Positions 22,400-34,594 are shown, counted from the stretch's first letter. The stretch: 64,000 nt of DNA from Glycine soja (GCF_004193775.1 NC_041012.1:12173223-12237222); one strand, 5' to 3'. Notes: generated by a model not told the origin, from the letters alone. Numbers and translations are program-made.

Positions 22400-23937
22400 T
22401 GAAAAAGATGATGAAACTCAATAAACCAAGATGGGGGGGGGGGGTGAATTGGTTTTCAAAACAAAATGTACTTTTAAAAACAGAGTTACACAAAAAAAAA
22501 TTTTGTATGGATCGTATCACAAAACATATATGAATCGAACGTAATCAATACTTAATCAATCATTCCTTAAACATGATCTTTCATTAACACCCTTTCTTTC
22601 ACAATCATAAAACTTGAATCTTTGTGGAAAACTTAATTAAACCTTGAATGACTTGATTAAACCTTGAATGAGAGAAAAAGATTAGAACAAGAGAAGAAAT
22701 ACATAATCTTTTATACTAGTTCACTCTCTATCTCTAGATAATCGAATCCAGTTATCTAATCCACAACCTGAATTAGATTTCCACCATGCATCAAGAATCC
22801 TTACTAACAATCAGAACCAATTTACAATACCCACCTCGAACAAAGAGACTAAGGCACCAAACACTAAGGTCCTTTGTGAATATAAGCCTAAGAAAACACT
22901 ACTCTTAGCCCAGACTAGAAAACCCTATTATAGCATGTTGTAAGCAATTCACGGATAAACAAAAAGACCGTGTAAAAATCATACACAAGAAAAACCAAGC
23001 AGGAGAGCTACAACCTGACTAATCTTTCAACAAAAACCTTGTTGGACTAAGAAGGTGATATTCTTTTACTCAAAAGACAAAACTCACTTTTAAGAAAAGA
23101 TCTTCATAACCAAACGATTAAGAAGTTGTGAGTTACTATATAGCTCTTTTCTTATCTTCTCTTATTCACTAATAACAACACGAAATATTGCCCATTCTGA
23201 AGCTAAGATGTTATTTTTGAGATGTATTGAGTGTTCTCTATTGATCTCTTGATGTGTAGATGTGACCACAAGTTGATTATATATAGAGAAAACAATTATA
23301 ACCGTCTATAATCGATTAAATCTACAAGGTAATCGATTATTTTAGCAAAGTAATCGATTAAATTATCTAAGTAATCGATTAAAGTGTTCATCCAACATCT
23401 GAAAAACAACTTAATAATAATGTAATTGATTAGATGACCTAAGTAATCGATTAAAATGTTCTTGTTCACCTTTGAACAACTAAATAAGAGAGAAGTAATC
23501 GATTAATCCACTTGGTAATCGATAAAAGTAGAGACTCTTGAATAAATCAATCATTGTCTCAAACAACAATGTAATCAGTTACGAGATATCAGTAATCGAT
23601 TAAATCGATACGAGACTTAACTCTTTAAACTTCAGACAACTTATTGTAATCAATTACGACAACTCTTTAATCTATTAAAACAAAGAGTTTTTGCCTCTGA
23701 AGAAATTTCTCTAACTTAGAAACTTTTCTTCACACACACTATGATGATGCACAATGCAAAATAGATATCAAACGTACTAAGATGCAACAATGAAGATAAC
23801 AACCAATACAAATGTCACTCAAGGGAGTTGGGCATGTAAAACCCAAAACTTCTTCAAAAGAACTTCTTCAAGCTTTTCCTTGAGCTTCAAGCTTTAGCCT
23901 TAGGTTGTTCACCATGTTGCTCCCCTTATCTCTAACA
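22400..23937 (-). mobile_element. Solo LTR, ATCGAT-rich family (1538 bp)
   Basis: CATTC flanks both sides (22395-22399 and 23938-23942). On the plus strand the element runs from TGAAAAAGATGATG to CTTATCTCTAACA, i.e. TG...CA. A G-run followed by TGAATTGG (22433-22450) matches the G-run/TGAATTAAG end of the solo LTRs at 50-61 kb, and multiple TAATCGATTA words fill 23300-23660. A TATA-like box on the minus strand near 23277-23285 puts the ATCGAT words upstream of it, so the sense orientation is minus. No coding capacity. It is a diverged member or subfamily of the LTR family listed below. Confidence 0.8.
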
Positions 23938-23960
23938 CATTCATACATAAATTTGAACTG

Positions 23961-24117
23961 TCTTTTCTTAAATTTGATGAAATTTCAGTAGGATTTCGCT
24001 TTGATCTCTAAGTACATGGCATGAAAGCTGTGATATGAATTCCACCACAATCAAGTATGCACCCAGAAAATAGAGTGAAATGCACTATACCAAAATTTCA
24101 TCAAATTTAAGAAAATA
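23961..24117. repeat. Imperfect inverted repeat, arms about 25 bp
   Basis: TCTTAAATTTGATGAAATTT (from 23966) is mirrored by AAATTTCATCAAATTTAAGA (from 24093), separated by about 105 bases that pair poorly. It could fold into a stem or be a tiny inverted-repeat element; no target duplication was recognised. Confidence 0.6.
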
Positions 24118-24680
24118 AAATTAACCTATACATATGAATCTACTATAAAAAAATTACTCTTCCTAAGCTGTCCAAACAGACAATCTAAAATTCAATACAA
24201 CGATTAATCTAAACTGTACAAAAGAATCATTGTATTGAATCTCATACGGAAAACTAAGGTTCACTCATAATGAGCATTAATTGTATATAAAACAATACTC
24301 ATTAATGACATAAAACAAGTTAAAAAAGCAATCAAAAGAAAAAAAAAACATTAAAAGTTTATGAAAGACATTCGTACCTGTGATGATGGTCAATCACTAA
24401 CAATCTCCAACAATGAATGTCGTGATCACGATGCAAATATGAAAATGAAAAGTGCCTACAAATTACAATTGCAATTTCAACAACATGAAAAAAAATAAGA
24501 AACTCAAAATATAAGTTTTAGTAAATACATAAAGTTTAAGGAAATACAAGTTATAAGGATATATAGACATTCAGTAATATAATTATTCAAACAGAATATG
24601 AAAGGTAGGAATCGTGAATAGTCTTATAAATGGATCAAATCTTAATCTATTGTTTTGATTTTTAATAAAATTAGAAATGG

Positions 24681-24728
<48 letters not shown>

Positions 24729-26025
24729 GTTTTTTTGCCTTAGACCGAGGCACTGTCCCTTCCCCTAAATTTAATCATGTTTAAAAGAAAGTTATATCAT
24801 GTTTATTTGAGGGATTGCCAAATAGGAAAACTAATATACATTTATGTTATGTAGTCACATAGAATAGCTAGCAAAACTAATATGCGTAGTTTACTAGATT
24901 TTGGCCTAGGTAATCACAAGTTTATTTATGGAAACATAGAATTGCAAAACTATTACAGAAGAGAAAAACATGTTACGTACTGACACACACACAAACAGAT
25001 ATATGTGTGTGTGTGTTATAGTAGTTTGGTATTAAATATCCTATATCTGAACCAAATGTGATTTAAAACTTTGCCAAAGGTGTAAAACATGCATAAGAAA
25101 AATGACAAACCAATATGTATATTTTTTGTACTTAGCATATATATAACCTAGCAGCATCTTATGGAAGGGGTCAGCTACTACCCAAATTTGTTACCCCATT
25201 AACCACCTATTAGTGCATTCTTTTGTGAGAAATTTATAGACTGACTTGACAAAGACATTCATTCAAATACATGCAACTTAATTTTTGTGTATCACAATAT
25301 AAACACTCATCTTAGTCTATCCTTTCCATCGACAAAGACATTCATTCAAATAAAGGGACTGATGACCAATGATAACTCAAAAATAGAGTTTCTGGTTTGA
25401 TTCTCTAAGACAAACTAACTAATTGCATGTCCCTAAACAATCAGACCCAAAACTTAGCATGAACACTCATGCAAGAAAAATATGGTATGGTCAATTTGTT
25501 ATGAGTGTTATCTGTTACACATTTGAATAGGTTTAATTGCTAGTTGAAGCAAAAAAGTAACATAATCAAAACCTTCCCTAATACATGAATAGGTTTACCT
25601 ATTGGTAGCTTTAAACAAATAAAAACATCCAGTTTCATTAAAAGTTTGAAACCAGAGGCAAGATATTTATATTTATACGTAAAGGATGAAACTAGAGGCA
25701 AGACATATGGTGGGTATGGTCTTAAACAAAAGAGGTGAAGGAAATGGTAAACACGCACTAAGGAAATGAGAAGCTAGGGAACCTGAAACCGGCGGCGATG
25801 GCGACAAAAATTCTGGACCGGCATCGACAATGAGAAGTTAGGGCTCTAGATGCAGTCACAACCAACAACGATAACAAAGCTACGATGATGACGACAACTA
25901 TGATGAGCACGCCGACGACAACAGAAGCAATAACAAGGAGAGTCCTTTCGACACAAAGCGACACTTTGAACACAAGGAGGTTTGGGGGTGAGACAGAATG
26001 AATCGAATGAGACTGTGGCGTTTGG
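24118..26025. other. AT-rich stretch, no gene recognised
   Basis: Contains the (TA)n tract at 24681-24725 and a CA/TG-rich patch at 24983-25016. The segment 25770-25980 is unusually GC-rich with GACGACAA-like words. It directly precedes CACTA subterminal sequence, as the GA-rich segment 37250-37460 precedes the right end, so it may belong to the same element family. Confidence 0.4.
24681..24725. repeat. (TA)n microsatellite
   Basis: About 22 TA dinucleotides without interruption. Confidence 0.95.
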
Positions 26026-26206
26026 GTTTAATTTATAATTAGGGTCAACAATGGTTTTTTCAAAAAATCGTTGTTAACATCGGTTTTTTGAAAAACCGAT
26101 GTTAATGAAGTTATGTTATTTATGAATATGCCACCGCATTTTTGTTAACATCAATTCTATCAAAAGTTGATGTTAACATTGTGATGTTAAAACATTTCTT
26201 TGTAGG
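26026..26206. mobile_element. CACTA subterminal relic
   Basis: Carries TTGTTAACATCGGTTTTTTG, AAAAACCGATGTTAATGAA, GTTATTTATGAATATGCCAC and TTTTGTTAACATCA, the same ordered series as 37560-37700. It ends in TTCTTTGTAGGTG, a degenerate version of the CTAGTAGTG terminus. It is either the end of an older related element or an internal duplication. Confidence 0.55.
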
Positions 26207-27343
26207 TGTGCAACAAAGAGGTAAGAATTAACCTTTTTTTTATCTTTCATAATAATTTAGGAAACAATTAAGGCTCATTACCCGGTCGTGGCCATGTATT
26301 ATCTACCCATTTTTCCTACTCTTGCATGTTTTTGTCTTTTTTTTCTACTCATTTTTAATGCACTTGGCCTATATGGCTATGATATTCATCATATATATAA
26401 TATAAGGTCATCAGGAAATTTTCAAGAACAAATATATGATCGAGATTATTTCTCTCGACAGCATAAGAATGAAGGTGTCAGCATTTTCTCAAGTCAATGT
26501 GCACACAGTGCACTCTTGGTCATAATCTAATATGAATTTATAATGTAATTTAATTTGTCACATGCAGCGCCTCAAAGTAGTCACTTGCTAGCTAGCTATC
26601 TTGTGACCTTCTCAAATGATTGTTAAAACACACGTTAATTAGTTTATAGCGGAAAACATTTACATAGTTAGAGAACACAATTAGCATCGTAAATATATCA
26701 TGGTAGAGGAAAATAGAAAACCAGTGTGAATAAAGACGAACATGGATAAAAATTAAAAACACACTGAGTTAAATATTTAATAGAATAACAATAACATTTA
26801 ATTATTAATTATTTATATTTACTTAAATAAGTCTAAAAGACTTCTTCATAAATATGTTTGACATAATATAAATCTCCATTTTTGAGATGCTCATAAGGGA
26901 AGTATGTCAAAGTAAAAAAAAAATAACAAATAACCCTTCCAATTAGGGCACAATGCAACTAGAAAAATATATGACGCGTGATAAAAATAGAGAAAGAAAG
27001 ATAACAAGTGATAATTAGATGTTAAGAGATATGAAGTATCCATAAAAAAAAAGACACATGGACTATGTATCCAAAAATCACTACACTTTATTAAAAATAA
27101 AGTTTTACAAGTAGCAATAACTTACAAGAAATTATCTTTTAAAAAAATATATAAAAAGAGAAAGAAAACTTACAAGAATGCTCTTTGTGCACTTCGCATT
27201 TGTAATGAAATTTCTACATGCTCTAATACTTAAACAACCACTACCATTTCACATAAATGCAATATGAATATGCATAAAAAATGCAATATGAATGAGGTGT
27301 TTGTGATAGAGAGACACAAATCAACACACAACATAACACAATT
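26207..27343. other. AT-rich stretch, no gene recognised
   Basis: A frame at 26288-26530 is open for 80 codons without recognisable similarity. Otherwise low complexity. Confidence 0.4.
27341..27343. repeat. Target duplication ATT (left)
   Basis: Matches 31683-31685 across the CACTA element. Confidence 0.7.
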
Positions 27344-27600
27344 CATTACTAGAAAAAAGGTTTTCTATGACGATGAAACAATGACTGTTCCTCAGGAACC
27401 GTCTAAGTATATAAGGCGGTGATAATTTTGTAAATATGAGATTTTCAACGAAGACAGTCTTGAAAACTATCATTCCATGATGGTTTTACGAAAACTGTCT
27501 TAGAATTATTGTCATTTCAAAATGGTTTCTCAAAAACTATCTTAGAAGTTTATCATTCTAAGACAATTTTTACAAAATTGTTTCTAAGACAGTTTTTAGA
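27344..27600. repeat. Left terminal inverted repeat and subterminal repeats
   Basis: The 22-base terminal repeat is followed by several copies of TCTTAGAA and AAACTGTCTTAGA-like words, direct and inverted. Confidence 0.8.
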
Positions 27601-30600
27601 AGTAAATGTATTTTTAATTTTTATATCACTCCCTCTCCTCCCTTCGCTTCTGTCAAAATCTCTCTCACTCTACGACTCTCCCTCCACCTCCTCCACTCAA
27701 ATCTCCTTTGTTTTGCCCTTCTTTGGAACCCTTCCTTCGGCACCGCTGTTGCTCTGGTCACCATCGGTGACTCTCCGGTAACCGAACACCATCGATCCAT
27801 CAAGATCCTTGGATCTCAGATTTGAGCGAAACAAATTGAAACGAAACGATGTCGTCCATGCAGATCTGGAAGGATAACCTCTTTCTCTTTTGATCTCTTT
27901 TTCTACGCCAAAAAATGTCTATATTCATTGTTTTTGCACTGTCGGTGGTCTCTTGAAGTAGTCTAATGCGACTTTTGTGGTTATCCTATTCTTATTTTTA
28001 AGTTATTAGCTTTCTCCTTTCTCTATTTTTCTTCAACACCTTTACTACTTCACAACACACCACAATGGCCACCAATGCACTCCCTAGCACATCTCTCTCC
28101 ATTGATCTCTCCTTCCTCAAACTCAAGTATCATTTTCCCTTACTCTTTTCATAAATCATAACCACTACTATGTGCTTCGCTTTGCCTCTTGATCTGTTCA
28201 TTACTTCGCCACACCTTTTACTCCTCAAGACCAAACACTCGATGCAATGATCAGATGCTCATGTTTCACTTTCTAGGACATGATTTAGATGTATTTTCTC
28301 CGTGCTTTATCATTTTATCTTCACTTTTACTAATTACTGATTGTACTCTACTTTTCCATTTTCTGTCAATCTTAATTGTAAAATGTAAAATAAAAACAAA
28401 TTTGGGATTTTACACGTGCTTAGACTTGCAAATTGCCGAGCAAGTTTCTATTTCCCCCTGATTTTCAAATAACTCCACTAGTTTGTTAGTGATGAGAGTT
28501 GGATAGAAACTGAATTTGTTTTACATTCTGCACACATTAACTCATTAACTGGGCTCTCTTAGAAGTTTTTTCTTGAATTTTTTTATAAAAATTTAATATC
28601 TTACAAAGTTACAATTGTTTTTTATTTTTTTATTTTTTATTTATGAGCTTTGAATGGATGGAATTGTTTGAATAGACATTGGCCTCAATTTCTGGCTCGA
28701 GATCTGCTTCAATTTCCAGGTTTTGGGAGAAAGAATCTTTCTTTTAGCTTGAAAATACCTTCGGGTATTAATTATATACGTATAGATTAAAACGACGGGG
28801 ACTAATTCATACAATTACAAATTCAAAATTTAATTTGTGTAAGGTTTGTTGTTTTGGGGAAATTTTCTTTTGACTTCTATGGTATATATTAATAATATAA
28901 AAATTGGTTTATGGTCATGGAATATGATTAATAAATATCATCATAAGTTGATTTTGGCTCTTGATTTTGCATTAAGTAAAGGATATTAAAAGCTTGAGGT
29001 TCATATGTTTTTATGCCCACTTACTTCTTGGGGCTTCTTTATTTTCAAGAATGTGTTACTTTTAATGGAGAAAATTACACTCTAATTACTTTTATTTTAT
29101 TTTCTTGAATGCAAATTCCTGTTCTGGGAGAATGGAAGTATGCACAATGATGAGGTTGTTGAAAGAAATGATATTTGATGACTTGCATGTTGTGAACAAT
29201 TATATTTGTTTTGTAAATTAGATGTTGTTTATTGGCAGATTGTGCATATCAGACTAGAGGAGAACAATAACTTGCTGAAAATATAATTGATGGAGAAAAT
29301 GAGGAAGAAAATATATGAATGAAGTTTAAAATTGTAATTTCTCTAAAGTTGGCATCATTCATTCAGTAAACTCTAGCATTGCTAGTAAAATGTAAATATT
29401 TAAGTTCATGTCCTCAAGATTAGGACACCCAGAAAGAAGCTTCCCAACAAGTTTATATTATGAAAAAAAACATGGGGCAAATGTAGGATTTTAAGCAAGG
29501 GAAGATCAACAAAGGAAAAAGCTTTCAGATTCAAGGAATCTAATTCCAACACCATGAGAGCATTGTTGCCTAGTACGACAGACGGTAAGTCAATTGTACG
29601 AGGAAATACTTTAGAAGAATTTACCTAGCTTTTATGAATATGATATTTACAAAGGTGTTCTTATTATTATTATTATTCAATTTTTTTTTGGATAAAATAG
29701 AAATCTAATAGCTTTCATGTGAGGAATCTTTTCTAATATTTTACTGGTCTGTTAAACTAATGCAGTATTGAAGCAGTTACTTTCCTTAATATAATGGTTG
29801 ACTGTTGTTTTACTATTTGATCAACTTGCAACATTGAATATCAATTGATGTTTGGTGTAACTAACAACTTGAGAGGTAGTAAGTGCAAATTCACTCATGA
29901 AAGAAAATTACTCCCATTGTTAAAACATTTCTGGCTATAATTCGTAGTTTATCCATCCCAGCCAAAGGACTTTTATGATTCAATTTCCAATTTTAGTTTT
30001 ATTCTCTTTAAGCGGAACTATCTTCTTGGGAAAGTTGAAGTCATTTTAAGTTCTTCTAAACCTTTAAATTTTCTAGGTTTTGGGCTGGCCTGTCATATTA
30101 GAGTTGAGGCCAATCTCCCAACAATTGTGATTGGAAAGAATGTTAGTATTGATAGTATCACTTACTGATCTCTCAGCTCATGTACTTCTATAGATTTTCA
30201 CTTGTTTCTCAATCAACTATGAGATTCAATATGTATATTGTATTTTGTAGTTAAGAACTAGAAATACTGAATAGGTGCCTCAATTCTTTAGTTGTTTATG
30301 TTCCAGTTGCATCATGTGGCTGGTCTTACTTGTTCTAGAGTGAGAGAACTTCTTGGAGCTGAAGAAAACTATTCAAATGATTTTATTAATTTGGTGGGTT
30401 GTTTTGGGAATATATGGGGATTGGTAAGAAGTTGAATTAATGGTTCTCTACCTGTCCTTATTTCTTATAATAATGATGTGCTGACAATCATATGCCATTA
30501 GAATAAGACTGTATCATACTCATGGAAAACAATTTGTTAAATGTTATCAAGCATGACTTACATAAGCTGCTAAAATCCAGTTTAGTGTTTTTATGCATTT

Positions 30601-30843
30601 TCATTGATACATTGATTCAACATGCTTTAATGATGTGCTACTAAAATACTATCATTTACTAAAAGAAATAACTTCAAATTAAAACAGATAGCTCTTATCT
30701 CTATAATTTGGTTGTGTATTTTTCTTAAAAAGAGTCACATGGTAAGGCCTTTAAATATTTACTCATGAGATTGCCAAGTCAATTTATATGATTAGAAAAT
30801 AATTTCAGTTCAAATCTGACTAAATTTTCATTTACTGTTTTAG
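27601..30843. other. CACTA interior, probable captured or intronic sequence
   Basis: 27620-27860 is CT-rich and GC-richer than its surroundings, like a plant 5' UTR/first-exon region, and includes an ATG-led stretch near 27849; no protein is recognised. 30304-30400 has an exon-like open stretch with EGAEENYSN-type composition that I cannot name. The remainder resembles plant intron (T-rich, AT-rich). Confidence 0.35.
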
Positions 30844-30952
30844 GGGGCCATTGCAATTGGAAACCATGCAGATATTGTAGTTTGGAAACCATGGGTGGAG
30901 TTTGACCTGAATGAAGATTATCCTATTTTCCTTAAACATCCTATATGCATCA
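30844..30952 (+). pseudogene. Allantoinase exon fragment captured in the CACTA element
   Basis: Preceded by a T-rich tract and AG (a splice-acceptor-like TTTTAG at 30838-30843), the frame reads GAIAIGNHADIVVWKPWVEF then DLNEDYPIFLKHP. This corresponds to the C-terminal beta-sheet part of plant allantoinase, the amidohydrolase that opens allantoin to allantoate in ureide catabolism. The frame then runs into a T-rich stretch and stops, so the exon is truncated or degraded after the HP. No other exon of the gene is recognised nearby and the metal-binding His/Lys/Asp residues lie outside this piece. The sense strand is plus within the element. Confidence 0.78.
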
Positions 30953-31285
30953 ATTTTTTTTAATTTTTTATTAAACTCATTCTGTCTATGACTTTCTTTG
31001 TTCTTAATAACAAGTTAACTCATTTTCTCTTAGGAAAAACCATTGATAAAAATAAAATAAGATTTTTCACCCTTTCATTAAGATCAAGTGTTTCCCACTT
31101 TACAATACATGTTGTATGTTACTCATTTGCTTGACAATCCACTTGAGGTAGGTGCTTTAAGTGCTTCCATCGAGTTCACTTTGAGTGGTTTAAATTTTTT
31201 AATTAATAGTATTGGATTTGACCAATATCAATGTTATACATTATTTCAAAATTTTGGGAACACCATTTTATTATTATAATTTTTT

Positions 31286-31682
31286 AAAAAAAGATATTCT
31301 AAGACGGTTCTTTGAAAAAATTTCTTAAAATGTTTACATTCTAAGACGATTTTTGGAAAAACCGTCTTAGAATCTTCATTTTTTATTTTTTTTAAAAGAA
31401 ATTCTAAGACAGTTTTCAGTCAAAACCGTCTTAGAATGTCACGTTTCTAAGACAGTTCTAAAAACCATCTTAGAATCTGCAGAATCTAAGACGATTTTAG
31501 AAATGTGACATTCTAAGACAGTTTCTGGCTTAAAATTTTCTTAGAAGATGACATACGAAGACGGTTGGAAAATCGTCATAGAAAGTGAACACTTTCCACG
31601 ATGATGGCTTCAAAGATGATTTGGGAACCGTCATGAAAATATGCTCAGGAATCGACATTGAAAACCTTTTTTTCTAGTAGTG
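31286..31682. repeat. Right terminal inverted repeat and subterminal repeats
   Basis: About ten copies of TTCTAAGACGGTTTT or its complement (for example near 31341-31375 and 31391-31440), ending GAAAACCTTTTTTTCTAGTAGTG. Adjacent pairs in opposite orientation make small palindromes. Confidence 0.82.
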
Positions 31683-31685
31683 ATT

Positions 31686-32296
31686 ACATGTAAACTCTAC
31701 ACTAATTAAGCTTTCACTACATTGATAATATATATCACACTCATAGAGATAATCATAAACATTTGACAAATTACAAAAAAAGCACTACTATAACATTATC
31801 AACTATGGACATACATACTTGTGTGTGTGTGTAAAACTAGTACATAAACAACCAAAGAGTTAGCCTAATTAATTAATCATGACAACAATTTCAGGTTCTT
31901 CTTGTGTATTAACTCATTAACCAATTTCTTAGTATGCCTTTTTAATGACTTGACTACCATTGGCATTCATGTAGCAAACAAAACAAGAAGAGAATCTAGT
32001 TGTACTAAACATTATTAGTGACTACAAACGACAAAGCCTTATCTCATTATAACGAGGTCAGGTAAATAGAACACATACCTGAAGTTATTTGACTTAGTTA
32101 AAGACCAAAGTTTCAATGCCTACTAATTAATTTTTTTATCTATAAATGCTAGTGGTTAGTTACTTGAACCATCAAGCTAAGCCAACCATATAACTTATGA
32201 TTCAATGACTACTATAGTAACTACAATCATAACAAAATTACATAAAAATAAATCATTATAAAAAAAAAACTATTTGGCATAACACATGAAGTGACC
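31686..32296. other. AT-rich stretch, no gene recognised
   Basis: It lies downstream (minus strand) of the RopGAP exon and may be intron of that captured gene; nothing coding is visible. Confidence 0.35.
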
Positions 32297-32419
32297 TGGC
32301 ACTAGGAGCCCTTTTGGGGGCTTCAGCTTTGAACTCCATAGGCAAACCAAGAAAGCCATTGAAACGATCAAAGGCAACATGTGAAACATGTCTAAAATTG
32401 GAGGGCAAGCCAATCTCCA
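32297..32419 (-). pseudogene. RopGAP (CRIB-RhoGAP) exon fragment, 3' part
   Basis: The minus strand reads EIGLPSNFRHVSHVAFDRFN, then GFLGLPMEFKAEAPKRAPSA. This is the CRIB motif (I-x-P-x-x-x-x-H-V) and following linker of plant Rho-of-plants GTPase-activating proteins, which switch off ROP GTPases at the plasma membrane. It ends at an AG/GT junction that may be a splice donor (near 32297). The GAP domain with its arginine finger is not present. The fragment is separated from its 5' part (36978-37041) by an LTR retrotransposon, so it cannot be expressed as such. Lying inside the CACTA-bounded block, it was probably captured. Confidence 0.8.
32415..32419. repeat. Target site duplication CTCCA (left)
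   Basis: Same 5 bases as 36978-36982; joining the flanks there makes one uninterrupted CRIB reading frame. Confidence 0.85.
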
Positions 32420-33031
32420 TGATGGAATTGTAATTTGCGGATCAAATTTTTAGCATCAACAAATTAGGGAACCTATTTGGGACCCTCTAAAACTATGGAA
32501 AATAAAAAACAGAAAAGGCAAAATTAGAAAAGAGATGGAAAGAATACCACAATCTTGGAATATTGATAAGTTGAGGATGATTCGCCGTAGAATAAAATTC
32601 TTTGATAAGAACCTAAGGTTTCACACAAGAACCAAGAGAGACACTCTCTTAACTGTGTCTAATCTTAAATTTCATAAAAAAAACTGCCAACGAAGTGTTT
32701 AAGAAGTCTATTTATAACTCCTACTAATAACCCTAAATTAGGCCCAATGCCCAATAACTAATATAATAATTAAAAGAGTTAAAAATAACGATGAAAGGTT
32801 GCAGCCCATTACAAGTCCAAAAATAGTCTCAAAATACAATTAAAAACGAAAATAAATCGTATTCTAAAAGTTGGCTAAAATTTATGAGCTTTGCTTCTTC
32901 TTTTTCCTCCATGCGAGAATTTAATCTCTTGCGAAGCTCTTTTTGAAATTTCACTCCTTGCTCAAGTGATTGGTCCATCCATGTTGAGCTCACCCAAGCC
33001 AAAGTCTTCCTCCTTTGATAGTCCTCTATCA
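32420..33031 (-). repeat. 3' LTR (612 bp)
   Basis: Direct repeat of 36353-36977, sharing TAATTTGCGGATC, TTTTTAGCATCAACAAA, GAACCTAAGGTTTCACA and GTCTTCCTCCTT among others. The visible substitutions suggest an insertion of moderate age. Confidence 0.9.
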
Positions 33032-33046
33032 TTCCCTCCTTCTTGG
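33032..33046 (-). other. Polypurine tract
   Basis: Minus strand CCAAGAAGGAGGGAA directly before the LTR start TGATAGAGG. Confidence 0.65.
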
Positions 33047-33095
33047 AAAGAATTTGCCCTTGAATTGATGTCAAAGGTACCTACATCACAAAGAG

Positions 33096-33950
33096 TCAAA
33101 GAGTCAACTCAGTAACATTAAAAGTGTTGCTCACACCATAGTTTAGCAATAAATCGATTTTATAGGCATTATAGTTTATGCCTTCTAAAACCTTAAAGGG
33201 ACCATCTCCCCTTTCTTGAAGTTTAGATTTCATTTTGTAAGTAAACCTATTCTTCCTCAAGTGAATCCAAACCTCCGATTTGGAAACCATTTTCTTTCTC
33301 CCCTTAATGGAATATCTAGCATATTGTTCAACCTTTTTCTATATTTATGCTTTCACCTTCTCATGCAAACTCTTAACAAAATTGGCTTTAGAAAGCCCAT
33401 CCTTATTCATCATAGCAGAAGTGTTGGGCAAAAGTAACAAATTAAGAGGGGACAATGGATTCAAATGGTAAACCACCTCGAAAAAAGAATAAGAAATAGT
33501 AGAGTTAACTACCCTATTATAAGCAAATTCAGCATGGGGTAGGCAATCCTCCCAAGTTTTCAAATTCTTACCTACCAAGCACTGTAGAATTTGAGATAGA
33601 GTTCGATTAAACAAGATGACGGGCATAACACACGGGCTCAAACTTTCTCTCACCCATCCTTTTTCTATCAAGTTCTCCACTTGTCTTTGGCTCTCTTTTT
33701 TGTCTTCCGGATTACTTTTATATGCTAACCTATTTGGTATGGAAACTCCTACCATGAGATCAATTTGGCACTGTATCCCTCTCAAAGGGGTGTCTTTGGG
33801 GAAGATGTTCCCAAACTTCTTCAATAAATCTTCCACACCTAGAGGAAAAGAACTAGCAATAGAAGACAAATAGTAATCATGAGGCATTACTAAATTCATA
33901 TGTTGCCTAGCTAGCATCACTCTCTTCACCTCTTTTTCTCTCATGAACAA
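33096..33950 (-). pseudogene. Gypsy pol remnant: RT start joined to integrase end
   Basis: A 201-codon open frame (33950-33345) first shows the linker before RT (EDLLKKFGNIFPKDTPLRGI, ENLIEKGWVRESLSPC), then passes directly into the late integrase region (LKTWEDCLPHAEFAYNRVVN, FEVVYHLNPLSPLNLL). A second frame (33290-33096) holds the integrase C-terminal barrel (KSKLQERGDGPFKVLEGIN). The RT palm with its aspartates, RNase H and the integrase DDE core are deleted in between, without a stop at the join. Confidence 0.88.
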
Positions 33951-34221
33951 GTTCTATATTTTTCTCTCCTCTCAACTTTCATCTTTTTTTTTTTACAGTT
34001 TTATTGTTTTTTTATATCCACTCTTTTCTTTTTATTCTCTCCTTTCATGTTTCTCTCTCTTTTATCTCTTTTGTTTTTCTCTCTTGTTCTCTCTTCACTT
34101 TCATTTTTATTTGATCCTCACAAACCTCACATGGAGACAAAGGTGTGAGGGTAACATTTTGCCTTTTATCTACAAATGAAATTTTTTTTGTGACATTGTT
34201 ATGGACAACATCCCTATCATA

Positions 34222-34460
34222 CTACCAAGGCCTTCCAAGTAAGAGATGGCTAGCTTCCGTAGGAACAACATAAAATAGTATCTCATCAATATATTTTCCA
34301 ATGGAGAAGAATATCAAAACTTCTCTGTCTACAACTAGTTTCCCATTCTCATTCCCCGACACAACCATAGTCCTTTTGTTAGGACATTGGGAGGCAATAT
34401 GATGCTTTCCCAAGCACTTAAAACATTTAATAAACTTGTTTTGGAAGAAGTGAGAGTAGG
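34222..34460 (-). pseudogene. Gag zinc knuckle and protease remnant
   Basis: Minus strand KCFKCLGKHHIASQCPNKRT shows a CCHC-type knuckle (C-x2-C-x4-H-x4-C). It is followed by LVVDREVLIFFSIGKYIDEI and TEASHLLLGRPW, the C-terminal end of a retroviral-type aspartic protease. The protease active-site block itself is missing. Confidence 0.8.
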
Positions 34461-34594
34461 GTTTAAATTATTTTTACTAAGTGCAGCATCTTTCTCATGA
34501 GATTTGAATGAAGATCCTCCCTTCTTCTTGAATGTCTCCTTATCCTCCTATGTTGAAGACACATAGGGGGACATCTTGTATATTTGTTTCCCCT

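Larger units (their letters stand above)
27344..31682. mobile_element. Non-autonomous CACTA element (4339 bp) with captured host sequence
   Basis: The left end CATTACTAGAAAAAAGGTTTTC (27344) and the reverse complement of the right end, CACTACTAGAAAAAAAGGTTTTC (to 31682), are near-perfect terminal inverted repeats. The flanks are ATT (27341-27343) and ATT (31683-31685), a 3-bp target duplication typical of CACTA. Subterminal words of the type TCTAAGACGGTTTT and AAAACCGTCTTAGA are dense at 27360-27600 and 31290-31660 in both orientations. No transposase is encoded. The interior (about 27600-31280) is not repetitive and includes an allantoinase exon, so it looks like a gene-fragment-carrying derivative needing a transposase in trans. 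This family type is known in soybean from Tgm elements. Confidence 0.85.

Noticed and set aside
33943..34179. Phe/Leu-rich plus-strand frame resembling a membrane segment
   Set aside because: It is antisense to the A-rich deleted gag-protease spacer of a retroelement.
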